A DNA stretch of 64,000 nucleotides from Aedes albopictus (Eukaryota; Arthropoda; Insecta; Diptera; Culicidae), in the NCBI RefSeq assembly GCF_035046485.1, contig NC_085138.1, forward strand, positions 295,226,256 through 295,290,255, given 5' to 3'. Within the stretch, counting starts at the first letter, position 1; each line of letters begins with the position of its first letter. The notes under the pieces are model-generated. The model did no database searches and had not been told where the DNA came from. It was given only the letters and a program-made list of their open reading frames with translations. Position numbers and translations under genes: made by a program. Shown piece by piece: positions 20,811 to 31,827 of this stretch.

Positions 20811-21550
20811 TAGTAGCGACATCTGTTGGTGGTAAGGGTATGCGGTATAGGATTGTTTCAGTTTCGCCGAAATATAAAATTTTTTAAATTTTTAAAATGA
20901 TATGATGCGGTACGAAACGAAGCGAAATTCAAAAATTTTTCGTTAGATCGATACGAAATCTGATTTCACCCGGTATTTCTCGAAACAAAACGAAATTTTC
21001 GAAAAAGTTCCGTGGAATTTGCAATTACATCAATTTTGTGCGAATTGATACTGCGTGTCTGCGGTGGCGCGAATTACATTTACATGAAGACTCTCAAACC
21101 CTAGCTTCTTTTGCTACCAGTGCCATTTATATTTTTTTTAATTTCTCGCGACCTATATTGATAATTTGAATAATTACACCAATAACCCAATAGGATTGCT
21201 CCAATGACTTAATAAGAGCAAACCAATAATGCGTTATATAATTGCGACTATGCAATAAGATGCTCTAATGCCGATTGAAACCTGAAGCAATGATATGGAA
21301 ACATCAGCCAGATGTTTACCAATCAAGCTTTGTACCTTCTGGAGAAAGTCTCAAATTTAAACCAAAAATGTATAGATGATTGAATGTTTCAGAAAATACC
21401 CAGTAAAACTCTAAGAAATGGAAAAAAATACTTAAGAAATTTATGCGCACTCATTAAATATGAAAGCATAGATAAACTTGAAGTTCTAAAAATAAAACAC
21501 AATCATCTCGAGGTATTAAGCCAAAAATTGTACCGGATAGATCTGGGCTA
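20811..21550. other. AT-rich stretch with CGAAATTC-type repeats
   Basis: Around 20920-21010 the motif ACGAAACGAAGCGAAATTC and variants recur in both orientations, suggesting a decayed inverted-repeat element. Boundaries were not resolved. Confidence 0.35.
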
Positions 21551-21715
21551 TGTTGGACCTAGTGTGAGGGTTTCCCCGAGGACCTAGGATCAAATACCAC
21601 TCCCAAAAGACTTGTAAAATGTGAGTTCTACCTTCGGGTCTGTCGATTCGAGACTGTGGGTCCTAAAATCAACTAATCTTGAACTAAACATATTGTTACA
21701 ACAGTTGAAGAAAAA
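21551..21715 (+). mobile_element. Decayed tRNA-like SINE
   Basis: GAGGACCTAGGATCAAATACC at about 21578 is a diverged B-box context. It is followed by CACTCCCAAAAGACTTGTAA, TTCTACCTTCGGG and GTGGGTCCTAAAATCAACTA. The order is the same as in the tail at 1-110, at lower identity. Confidence 0.5.
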
Positions 21716-22064
21716 AAATAAAAAAAGATTTTTCAGAACTTATGTATTTAAAAAAAAAAATCTCACCTGATATCATCAGCCCAGAGTATGTTGGTTAACA
21801 ACACAGCGCAACATTTTTTTGTCTCACGAGCAAACTTATATGTCTTCGAGAGATTTTGGGCGGCTGAATCCGAATCTGGGTTCAGATTTGCTCCAGCACG
21901 TTACAATTTTGAGCTATACCTCAATTTATAGGGCAACATATGCAATTTTGAGCTCTTTTTGGCTGCATGCCATTAAGCATGGAAATATTTTTTTTAATCA
22001 ATCAAAGGATAAATTGGTCATTTAACATCTAAATTATCGACTTTTGCAAAATATTTCGTTAGAC
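21716..22064. other. AT-rich spacer
   Basis: No gene. The last eight bases (CGTTAGAC, 22057-22064) are the left target duplication of the next element. Confidence 0.5.
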
Positions 22065-22663
22065 CAGAGCGTTAATGATTAATCATAAATTTAATCATGA
22101 TTAATGATTAATGATTAAGATTAATCAAAATCATTAATCATAATCACGAAAAAATCCTATTTAATCATTAATCATTAATCTTAATCACGCTGTTTTTTGC
22201 AATCTTATCATTAATCAGTAATCATAATCATAAGAAAAAATATTAATCAATCATTAATCATTCATCACCAAAAATGATTTACCATATAAAATATATGATC
22301 AAATTACAATTGGTTTAAATGCTGCTCTAAATAATATAATTTATGATTCTTTTATCGAAAATCACCAGAACAGAGTTACCTTTTAATTTTGAAACTTCAA
22401 AAACATGTTAAACAACAACTATATTTTAATCATTTCCAGTTTTTTGTGATTGATTAATCATGATTTTCAATCATTGAGCCATTTCTAATCATTAATCATT
22501 ATCAATAATCATAGATAAAACCAATTTTAATCATTAATCATAATCTTCAATCATCCTAAAAATCAAATTGATTAATGATTAATAATCAATAATCACCAAA
22601 ATTGGAATTTTAATCATCAATGATTAATCATGATTAAAATTTTTGTTAATCATGAACGCTCTG
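22065..22663. mobile_element. hAT-type MITE filled with ATTAATCAT satellite
   Basis: 599 bp with ends CAGAGCGTTAATGATTAA and CAGAGCGTTCATGATTAA (reverse strand). It is flanked by a perfect 8-bp duplication CGTTAGAC (22057-22064 and 22664-22671). Eight-base duplications with C-A-G ends are hallmarks of hAT elements. The interior is almost entirely ATTAATCAT/ATGATTAAT words in both orientations. No coding sequence. Confidence 0.85.
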
Positions 22664-22857
22664 CGTTAGACCAAATCAAATTTGACAGATTTAAGCATTT
22701 AAGCATTACATATTCATACATATATCGCCAGAGTACTCTTTTCAGTATCTCCAAACTTTCTCGTTTAAGTAGAGCTCTATGAAAAATAAAAAGACGAACA
22801 TGAAATTTTACGGATTTCTTATCAACAAAAGAAATAAAACTTTAACCGTGTATAACG

Positions 22858-23706
22858 GTGGCGAAGGAATTATCGACCGGGATTCAAAACATTAATGATG
22901 AAATATGCCAAATAAATCAACTATATATTGACACTGTGGCAAGCTATTCACCTAACACGAGTGCTTTTTTGGGCGTCGATATACTTGACGAGTTAAAAAT
23001 CCTGTCAGCGAAATTTTCCGCAATTCAAACACCATCTCCATCAGTCACTGAATCACATCCAAGCTTGGAATTCGAGCTGAACAATATTGAACCCGACGAC
23101 TCGGGCTGGCGCAATCTTGGTGGAAAAAATGTGTGGAAGGCCAGTTGGGCAGAATATGATGCACGCAAGCGCCGGCGTTTGGATCAACAAAAGCAAGCTG
23201 AAAAAGCCAGGAGACGACGTAAGCGGAACGCCGTACAAAATTCTACTATGAAAAGAAACGACCGTCTAAGCAACAATGTTAATAAATCCAACAACAAATC
23301 TGCTAGTGGCTCACCGCGCATGACATTCGACAACCGCAGAGCCTACCCGGACCGTAACTGTAATCGAAACACCAGGTTTTTACCATTGGATAGGGAGCTA
23401 TTGGCCGCCGCAAAGGAGAGATTTTCGCGGCCATCCCCAGCCCCGTATAGTCCAACAATTAAACCACCATGCTGTGCTGCTCCCGTTGCAGGGAGCTCTA
23501 GAAGGCCCGTACGTTTTCAAAGTGGAGAAACGCGAAACTCGGGTTACCTCGCGTATGACGATAGCCACCTCATCAAGTTTCAACGTGGCGAAACATTGAA
23601 CCCCTATCCAGCTGATCGTGAATCATCTCGTAATTGGACGACCGGGCCGCCAGCAAAGCCATCTGTAAATAACCACTGTGCGTCGTGCTCCTGTCAGGGT
23701 TTTTAG
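22858..23706 (+). CDS. LINE ORF1 protein (nucleic-acid-binding)
   Basis: A 282-codon frame. Residues about 84-122 contain W-R-N-L-G-G-K-N-V-W-K...W-x-E-Y-D followed by a strongly basic segment rich in K, R and Q. The rest is S/N/R/P-rich and likely disordered. No CCHC zinc knuckle is visible; a C-A-S-C-S-C cluster lies at the very end. The product would coat LINE RNA in the cytoplasm. The frame begins at GTG, with ACG before it and a stop just upstream, and the first in-frame ATG is near residue 131. So either the true start was ATG and has mutated, or the copy is slightly truncated. It overlaps the ORF2 frame by 22 bases. Confidence 0.7.
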   Translation: MAKELSTGIQNINDEICQINQLYIDTVASYSPNTSAFLGVDILDELKILSAKFSAIQTPSPSVTESHPSLEFELNNIEPDDSGWRNLGGKNVWKASWAEYDARKRRRLDQQKQAEKARRRRKRNAVQNSTMKRNDRLSNNVNKSNNKSASGSPRMTFDNRRAYPDRNCNRNTRFLPLDRELLAAAKERFSRPSPAPYSPTIKPPCCAAPVAGSSRRPVRFQSGETRNSGYLAYDDSHLIKFQRGETLNPYPADRESSRNWTTGPPAKPSVNNHCASCSCQGF

Positions 23707-24731
23707 ATGAATCGACGCAATCGGTGGATGAAGAATGCAGTTCAAATTTATCTAATTTGACACACTCCACGGAGGAAGTTGCAGACAATCCAGCATCGCC
23801 TGGTAATATACCACTAATTTTAAGCAATATTGTTCAACTTAACGAATTACCAACAACTTTTTCAAAAACAGATGCTTTTGAGATTCTAGTTTATTGTCAG
23901 AATTTCAATCGCATGAGAAGCGCAAAAAAAGTAAACGAAATTCACAAACAAATCTTGAGTTCATCCTTCTCGGTTGTTTTGGGTACTGAAACCAGTTGGA
24001 ATGATAGCGTTAAAAGTGAAGAAGTTTTTGGTAATGATTTTAATGTTTTTAGAGATGATCGAGATTTAACTCTTACCCAAAGAATGTCTGGTGGTGGTGT
24101 TTTAGTTGCTATATCCACAAAATTTAACTCTGAGCTGATTGTTTCTACTAAATTTAAAGAATTCGATCACGTTTGGGTTAAAGCACAAATCGCCGGCGAA
24201 ACTCATGTTTTTGCATCGGTATATTTTCCACCTGATCAAGCTTGCAAATCATCATATGAATTGTTCTTCCATACTGCTGAAGAAATTATTTCACGATTTC
24301 CTCCGGAAATCAGGGTTCATATTTATGGAGATTTCAATCAACGCGATGCAGATTTCATATGTGACTCTGAAAACGAAAGTATTTTACTTCCTGTTGTAGG
24401 TGAAAATGAAACGCTGCAGTTGATTTTCGAAAAAACTGCTTGTTTAGGTTTGAACCAAATCAATCATGTAAAAAATCAGCAGAATCGATTTTTAGACTTT
24501 TTATTGACCAATATTCTTGAGGACTTCTGTGTGGAAGAAGCTTCCTCTCCATTATGGAAAAATGAGGTGTTCCACACCGCCATAGAGTACTCCGTATTTG
24601 TCCATATGAATGAAAACTCAAATAACTGTGACTATGAGGAAGTCTATGATTATAATAAAGCCAATTATGACAACATTAGATTTAAACTTAATAGAACCAA
24701 TTGGCAATCTGTTTTAAAAGGTCAAGATATA

Positions 24732-25652
24732 CAGGGGTTACTCAAAATAACTGGGACAGGTAAAATTTTCACTTTTCAAAAAATGTTCAACTCGCTGTAA
24801 CTTTTCGAAAAGTGCATCAAATATTCCCAATTTTTTACTGTAAGTTCATTTACTAGTTGTGTATCAGTGGTCCAATTTTGGAGAAGATCGGACCATTGTC
24901 CACGGAGTTATAAAGATTCTAGAAAAAGGTAAAATTATCCGATAGCCAACTTTGAGCTGTTATATCTCCGGATTCAATGAACCGAATGCAATGAAATTTT
25001 GACCATTCATGACTTGTATAATGAGCTATGAAAAACCTTTGACTTAACTTAAAATTCTTAACACGGAAGAAAATTGTAACGATTAGATTATTTTTCTAAT
25101 AAAACACCAAATTATCCAAAACTTCTACATCGTTTCAAAATTCAAGATGCAAATTATAGTTCAATTAATTTCCCTCTAAATGACTTATATATAAATGTGT
25201 TTTGAAGGAAAGTTACAACATAGCCGCTAATAAATTGAGAAAGTAATGGGATGCATATTAGAAATTGATGAATTTACTAAAAAATTGTGAAATGAATGAA
25301 ATCGTTATAACTTTTTCTCTTGTTAAAAATTTAAAGTTAAGTTAAACGTTTTTAAGAGTTCATCATATAAGTCATGAATGGTCAAAATTTCATTGCAGTC
25401 AGTTCATTGAATCCGGAAATATAAATGCTCAAAGTTGGCTATCGAATAATTATACCCTTTTCAAGAATCTTTATATCTTCGTGAAGAATAGCCCGATCTT
25501 TTCCAAATTTGAACCACTGATACACAACTAGTTGACGAACTTACAGTAAAAATTTGAGAATATTTGATGCACTTTTCAAAAAGTTACAGCGAGTTGAACA
25601 TTTTTTGAAAAGTGAAAATTTTACCTGTCCCAGTTATTTTGAGTATCCCCTG
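24732..25652. mobile_element. 921-bp palindromic element at a TA site, copy 1
   Basis: The ends are CAGGGGTTACTCAAAATAAC and CAGGGGATACTCAAAATAAC (reverse strand), followed by CTGGGACAGGTAAAATTTTC arms on both sides. TA flanks both sides (24730-24731, 25653-25654). The two halves pair over most of their length, so the element can fold into one long hairpin. No coding sequence. It interrupts LINE ORF2 between the endonuclease and reverse transcriptase. A second copy lies at 58185-59107. Confidence 0.9.
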
Positions 25653-26516
25653 TAGAATATGCTGTTGAGGTGTTTTATAGCATTTTGACGGAAATAATTC
25701 ATTCGGAAGTTCCATTGAAGAGAAAACGACGAAATCATGGTTCTAAAAATCCAATCTGGTTCAACAGGCATATTATTAACATGAAGAATCGGAAACAGAA
25801 GGCTCATAAAGTTTATCGACGACACAAAAATCAAGAAAACCTTGAAAAGTATTTATTCATTTGCAACCAACTCAATCTAGCCATTTCCACTGCACTTGAA
25901 GAATATAACAGAAAAACCGAAAATGAAATAAAATCGTGCCCCAAAAATTTCTTTATTTATGCTAAAACTAAGTTAAAGTCAAGCAGTTTTCCATCAAAAA
26001 TGTCATTCGATGATGAAGTAGGAGAAAATCCCGATGAAATTTGCAATCTTTTTGCGGCCTATTTCCAAGAAACTTATAGTACATTTTTAGATTCTGATCG
26101 TGACTATGAATACTTCTCTCATTTTCCTGATTTTACCAACAATATTGGAATCAATCAAATCATGTTACAGGACATTCTAAGTGGTCTAAAAGGCTTAGAT
26201 CCAAACAAAGGTCCAGGACCAGATGGAATTCCACCGGTTCTTTTGAAGAACTTGGCAACTGAATTTGCGGCACCACTATTTTGGCTTTACAATATGTCGC
26301 TTGAAAGTGGAAAGTTTCCGCAAGGTTGGAAAAAATCTTTCCTTATACCCATCTATAAATCTGGTAAAAAATCTAACGTTCGTAATTATCGTGGAATTGC
26401 TATTATCTCATGCATACCAAAACTATTCGAATCTATTATAAACAAAAGTGCGTTTAATCAAATAAAACAAAGAATAACTAATGCGCAACATGGATTTTTC
26501 AAAGGTCGTTCAACTA

Positions 26517-27937
26517 GGGTAATTCGCCAATTGTTGAACGGTTAGTACCGGCATTTTGGTTTTCGTTTGTTTTTCCGTGCATAATTCCACTTTAGTTGAA
26601 AAATATCCAGTGAACGTCTAGATCTGCTTATCCCTTATACTGCCCATTGAACTTGTATTCCCTTAAATTCCATTTTCTAAGAGAAAATAGAACATTTGTA
26701 TGGGAAGTCTGTAACCCAAATGTTGAACGCTTCCTTAAGCTAGCTCATCCTAATGTTGGACGGTTCTCGCCAATTGTTGAACGGTTGAAGCTTTGTTCGT
26801 AATTGATGACGTATAACCCGACATCAACCTATCATTCACCTGTTTTTATTTTGGCCACCAAACCCAACACAGACACGACAGTTATCCGATGTGGGTCCAA
26901 CAGTGGTCCAACATTTGATAAAAATTGACCCGACTTTGACCCGACATCCGATATTTTTTCACTCTGGCGGATTTTTTCCGGGTTTTTCGTGTTTTGTGCC
27001 CAGCTAGTCCGAGCTAGTGACCTGACAATTCATTTGAATGACAAGGAATCGCACATTTGAAGAGAGCTCTAGTGGAATGAAATCGTTTTAAACATGACTA
27101 GATGTAAAAATGGCTGAAAAGATTTGATTAGAAGCGAAAACGATAGAAGAAAAGTCCGCCTTTAAAAGCCCCTGAAACTCTCCTGGAAACCCATGGGACC
27201 CACTCAACCCCCAAGGACACTCATGGAACGAACCTTAAATCCCTTGAAAACACGTGGGTTGCTCCTGAGCCTCCTAGAACGCCTTGAAATACTCCTGGGG
27301 CCCCCTTAACACTCTGAATTCCTCTTGAACACCTCTGGAACGCCCTTGAAACCCATTGAAAACCACTGGAATCTTTCTGAAGCCCACTGGAACACCCCTA
27401 GAACATCCCTGAAACGCCCTTGGAAACCCATGAAATGCACGGTTAGGTAAAGTGAAAAAAAAATTCTAGCAGTCATGCTAACATCGTAGGTTATGCCAGT
27501 GTTCAACAATTGGATCATGGATGCATAATGATAGTGCGATAAGAAAAATATTTTTTCAAATTAAATTACAATGAAAATGTGATTTTAAACAATGTTAAAC
27601 TGTTAATGACATCCTTCCAGTTCTTGTAACTATGGTGTGCCTTTGATATTTGTGGTCGATTTGCCCGCAAAGCTTATTTCGTAACAGCAATTTCTTAAAA
27701 TAAATCTTAAGAATTGTGCAGTTTTCGTGTCGTCAGCGGAGCAAAATTTTCAATAATTTTTTTTGACGTAAAATACATATAATTTTGTAACTTAATTAGA
27801 GCAATATCGTGACACACATGTATATACATCTACATCATACGTTTACGTTGGATGAAAATTACTTAAGTAAGATTTATAATAAAATATTCAGAAACTGTTC
27901 AACATTTGGGTAGTGTTCAACATTTAGCGAATTACCC
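26517..27937. mobile_element. 1421-bp TA-flanked element with GGGTAATTCGC ends
   Basis: Inverted ends GGGTAATTCGCCAATTGTTG and GGGTAATTCGCTAAATGTTG, with TA at 26515-26516 and 27938-27939. TGTTGAAC words recur near both ends (about 26536, 26720, 26775, 27895, 27913) and may be transposase-binding sites. The interior carries minisatellite at 27157-27440 and no transposase frame. It sits inside the LINE finger region, and removal restores S-T-T-T-N in frame. Confidence 0.9.
27157..27440 (-). repeat. CCTGGAACGCCC-type minisatellite inside the TA element
   Basis: Degenerate repeats of CTGGAACNCCCTTGAAACCC with a period near 20 bp. The same motif family appears at 45341-45692, 45793-46080 (opposite orientation) and 57911-58182. 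Confidence 0.7.
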
Positions 27938-29180
27938 TACGACAAACTTGTTAGAATTTGTTAATTACACCTTATGTGCAATGGACGGAGGTAACTATGT
28001 TGAATCACTTTACACCGATTTTAGTAAAGCGTTCGACAAACTAGACATTCCAATGTTGATTTTCAAGCTTGATAAAATGGGAATCGAGTCAAAATTTCTG
28101 AAATGGATCGAATCGTATTTAACTGACCGTCTACAGATTGTAAGATTTGATGGAAAAAATTCAAAACCTATCAAAGTATCATCGGGAGTTCCTCAAGGCT
28201 CACATTTAGGACCTTTGCTTTTTATATTGTTTGTAAACGATATCACGTATATTCTTAAGCACATCAAGATCCTCATATATGCTGACGATATCAAGCTTTT
28301 TATGGAAATAAAAAATGTAGAAGACAGAGAATGTTTTTTAAAAGAAATAAGCATATTTGATCAATGGTGTAGAAAAAGCCTACTGCAGTTAAACGTGAAA
28401 AAATGTAATTCAATAACTTTCTGCAGAAAACATAGCACACCACCAATTACTATATTTTTAGGAAATCAAGAAGTTGTAAAATGTAATATAATTAGAGATT
28501 TAGGAGTTATCTTAGATTCGAAGTTAACTTTCACTGATCATTATAACGCTATCACTCACAAAGCAACTAATGTACTAGGCTTCATTAAGCGTTTTGGCTA
28601 CAACTTTCAGGACCCATACACAATAAAAACATTATACGTAGCTTATGTAAGATCAGTTCTAGAATACTGTAGCATTGTATGGTCTCCCTACATGATAACT
28701 CACGAGGATCGAATCGAATCAATACAAAAACAGTTCCTCCTATATGCTTTGCGAAAGTTAGGTTGGACCACTTTTCCACTGCCTTCTTATGAGGCTCGAT
28801 GCATGCTCATAGATATCCAAATTTTGAAAGAGCGTCGCGAATTATCCATGGTATCATTTCTAAATGATTTAGTATCTCATCGCATTGACTCTGCTAATCT
28901 ATTATCAAACATCAATTTCTATACTCCAGTTAGACCATTAAGAGGTCGTAATCTATTTGCTCTTAACAGTCATCGAACAGATTATGCGAAATTTGGTCCT
29001 TTAAATCGAATGATGAATCTTTATAATCATCACTGCGCATGTATAGATATAACCATGTCTCGAACATATATTAAAAAATACTTTAATTCCTTGAGAAACC
29101 ATAGAATATATGTAGCTATAAGTGAAAATGTAGTCTACGTTATTGTTTGACGAAATAAATAAAATAAAAAATAAAAAAAT

Positions 29181-29327
29181 AACGCGTCGGCACACAGATT
29201 TGATGTGAAACTCATTCAAGAGTTCCACTGGAAACATTTGCTAGTGTATCCCAAATTCTATATCATCATATCCTAATGTTCTCCATTACTCTGCTAAAAA
29301 ATTTTGTTGGGAATCTAGACTGAAGAC
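29181..29327. other. Spacer, with hAT duplication at its end
   Basis: No gene. CTGAAGAC at 29320-29327 is the left target duplication of the next element. Confidence 0.5.
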
Positions 29328-30362
29328 TAGGGTGCCAATGGAACGTATGGGAAAAATTTGACCATCGAATTTCAAAAACGGGTAGTGCTCAAAAGTTTCG
29401 TCTCCTCAAAAAAAGTGTCCATGCAAAATTTCAGCTCAATCGGACTTCGCTAAGGGGTGGCCCAAAGCGGTCAAAGTTTGGCTGTTTTGAAACACGAAAA
29501 ATATCCCAAGGAATACATGAAAATTTCGAAATCGAAATTTTTTTTTTAATGCCAAATGCCTTAAAAGTGCATGAAACGTCGAGATCTGATGTTATCTCAA
29601 AATTTTTTTTTTGGAAAAAAATTGACTTTTTGGACTTAGAAAATTTTTGAGTTGGGGGAGTGAAATTAATTTGAAATGGAGGAATTGAATTTAGTTGCTG
29701 AAATATTCATAGCAATAGTACTGGAACATGTCTTATATCATCGTTGGCAACTGCTAGCATATTATATATCATATATCGTTTGGGTGGTTCACTTATTTTG
29801 CATTAGGGTGGCCCTTTTTGTAGAAAAAATTGAAAAATAAGATAATAGTATTAAAAAATCTCTTGTATAACTGTAAGTCATTTTCAATGTTGAATATGTA
29901 TAATATTTCATTAGGGTGGCTCATTTATTTTTAATTAGGGTGGTTCTTTGAGATGGAAATTAAGAACAAAAAAATATTTCCCGAAAATTTACCACTCATA
30001 TTTTTGTATAGTTTAATATCATGATCCTTTATTGGCATGTAACACTTTGTTAAGATATTCCTAGAGCAAAAAGTCATTTTTTTCAAAAAAAAAAATTTTG
30101 AGATAACATCAGATCTCGACGTTTCATGCACTTTTAAGGCATTTGGCATCAAAAAAAAAAATTCGATTTCGAAATTTTCATGTATCCCTACCTTGGGATA
30201 TTTTTCGTGTTTCAAAACAGCCAAACTTTGACCGCTTTGGGCCACCCCTTAGCGAAGTCCGATTGAGCTGAAATTTAGCATGGGGGCTTTTTTTGAGGAG
30301 ACGAAACTTTTGAGCACTACCCGTTTTCGAAATTCGAAAATTCGATTTTCATTGGCACCCTA
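29328..30362. mobile_element. 1035-bp hAT-type foldback
   Basis: The ends TAGGGTGCCAATG occur on both strands, with a perfect 8-bp duplication CTGAAGAC at 29320-29327 and 30363-30370. The arms (about 29330-29610 and 30080-30360) pair closely. The centre holds ATTAGGGTGG repeats near 29810, 29910 and 29935, like internal copies of the terminus. It encodes nothing. Confidence 0.9.
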
Positions 30363-30370
30363 CTGAAGAC

Positions 30371-30473
30371 AAAAACTAAACTCGTGTTTGTTGCATTTGG
30401 TTCAGCAGAAAATTCATCCAAAATATTAAGTAGGCTAAAATATAAACAACTCATAAGAAAGTGATCATTCTTA
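30371..30473. other. Short spacer
   Basis: The first bases after the hAT duplication. Nothing recognised. Confidence 0.4.
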
Positions 30474-31500
30474 ATAAATAATTACGAAAGTCCCAGTGAA
30501 GAAACAGGGGTGCAAGCAGTAATAAATAACAAAAGTTCCATAAACAAATTAAAAAATGCATAAATAAATCAAAAGTTTCCATAAATAATTGATGTTTGAG
30601 CAATTAAAAACGTCAAAAATGCAATGAATAATTCAACTGTTGCAATAAAAAAAGCCAATTTTCCCACCAAAAAACTTCGAATTTTCCATAAATAAATTCA
30701 ATTTTTCCATAATAAATTAGAAAATTCACAATAAAAAATATCGAAAAAGCAATAAATAATTCAAAAAGTGCAATAAACATAAAAATAAATTACCAATAAA
30801 AGTCAAAAAACGAGCAATAAACGTAAATGCATTTTGAGGCAAAAAATATGTAGACCATGCGGCGAAGCCGCATAGAGGATTGAGGAACTGAGGCGGCAGA
30901 AGGCCGCCGAAGTTTCCGATATCCGATGCACCGCAACTGCATCGTTTCGGTTCTAGGCAAACCACAGATCCAAGAATTTGCCCGGTATAATGCAAACATA
31001 GATGTTATCCCTTTTTTAGGTCCGACGAGCGATAGCGAGTTCGGACAGCAAGCAATTGCTCGATAAATTGCAATCATAGTTACGAAAGCTTTTCAGTCGT
31101 TTCAGTCATATAAGTGCGATTCAGCATTTCACTGTCTCATACTTTCCTGCATATGTTTTTCATGGGAAATTTCGTCATTTTTTATTGCATTTTTTGAATT
31201 TTTTATTGCTTTTTAGATATTTTTTTATTGTGTATTTTCTAATTTATTATGGAAAAATTGAATTTATTTATGGAAAATTCGAAGTTTTTTGGTGGGAAAA
31301 TTGGCTTTTTTTATTGCAACAGTTGAATTATTCATTGCATTTTTGACGTTTTTAATTGCTCAAAAATCAATTATTTATGGAAACTTTTGATTTATTTATG
31401 CATTTTTTAACTTGTTTATGGAACTTTTGTTATTTATTACTGCTTGCACCCCTGTTTCTTCACTGGGACTTTTCGAATTATTTATGGGAAATTGTGTATT
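30474..31500. mobile_element. AT-rich foldback with a GC-rich core
   Basis: The arms pair about 30474-30760 with 31190-31500. Both contain GTCCCAGTGAAGAAACAGGG (or its complement), CAAGCAGTAATAAATAAC and CCATAAATAATT words. The arms are strongly AT-rich, while the centre (30850-31060) contains four GC-rich perfect hairpins. No coding frame and no clear target duplication, so the element class is open. Confidence 0.75.
30857..31046. repeat. Cluster of four perfect hairpins
   Basis: ATGCGGC-GAA-GCCGCAT at 30857-30873 contains the word GCGAAGC, known as an unusually stable DNA mini-hairpin. GGCGGC-AGAAG-GCCGCC lies at 30892-30908, CGATGCA-CCGCAAC-TGCATCG at 30924-30944, and GTCCGA...TCGGAC at 31020-31046. 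They lie in an otherwise AT-rich foldback. Confidence 0.85.
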
Positions 31501-31779
31501 TATTATGGAACGTTTAATTGTCTGCCTATTAAGTATGGTCCAGCGGTATATTTGCGGTATATAATGAAAGCATACCTATTGAGCAAGATCTTGATGGTAG
31601 GTCCAAGATAAGAAGTATATTCGAGATTTTTTCTGTTTTTATTATAGAACCTGGGAATAGTTTATCTCTCGCTTTTCGAGATGGTTTTTAAACACTTTTC
31701 TGTAACTTGAGGTTAGCAAGATCTTCAATAGATGTTGTGAACATACCAAGTAACATAAAATAAAATAAAATAAATTTTT
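31501..31779. other. AT-rich spacer
   Basis: No gene recognised. It ends in a short AAAATAAAATAAAAT run at about 31757-31772. Confidence 0.4.
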
Positions 31780-31827
31780 TGGGCCTGTCCATAAACCACG
31801 TGGTTATTTTTTTGGGACTTCTCCACG
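31780..31827 (+). mobile_element. Solo end of the TCCATAA-type MITE
   Basis: GGGCCTGTCCATAAACCACG followed by TGGTTATTTTTTTGGGACTT matches the left end of the elements at 32060 and 60618. The rest is missing, and LINE sequence follows directly. Confidence 0.7.

Larger units (their letters stand above)
23685..29150 (+). pseudogene. LINE ORF2 (endonuclease/reverse transcriptase) split by two insertions
   Basis: Segment 1 (23685-24731) is the endonuclease, with G-T-E-T-S-W-N, S-G-G-G-V-L-V-A-I and Y-G-D-F-N. Segment 2 (25653-26516) holds the linker and reverse-transcriptase motifs G-P-G-P-D-G-I-P-P, N-Y-R-G-I-A and Q-H-G-F-F-K-G-R-S-T. Segment 3 (27938-29150) has D-F-S-K-A-F-D, S-G-V-P-Q-G-S-H-L-G-P, the catalytic Y-A-D-D and a C-terminal R-T-x-Y-x-x-x-x-P-x-N-R-M-M motif. 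The insertions plus duplicated TA add 923 and 1423 bp; taking them away gives 1040 codons including the stop, with no other break. The protein would nick DNA and reverse-transcribe LINE RNA, but the present copy is disrupted. There is no early ATG, so translation may have depended on ORF1. Confidence 0.9.
22672..29180 (+). mobile_element. Jockey/CR1-group LINE with two nested DNA elements
   Basis: A two-ORF non-LTR retrotransposon: ORF1 22858-23706, then ORF2 starting near 23685 and ending at 29150, with an AATAAATAAAATAAAAAATA-type tail at about 29150-29180. DNA elements occupy 24732-25652 and 26517-27937. Subtracting each element plus one TA leaves one continuous ORF2. The 5' end is unclear and may lie close to the hAT MITE. 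No LINE target duplication was found. Clade assignment beyond the jockey/CR1 group is not safe without a tree. Confidence 0.85.
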
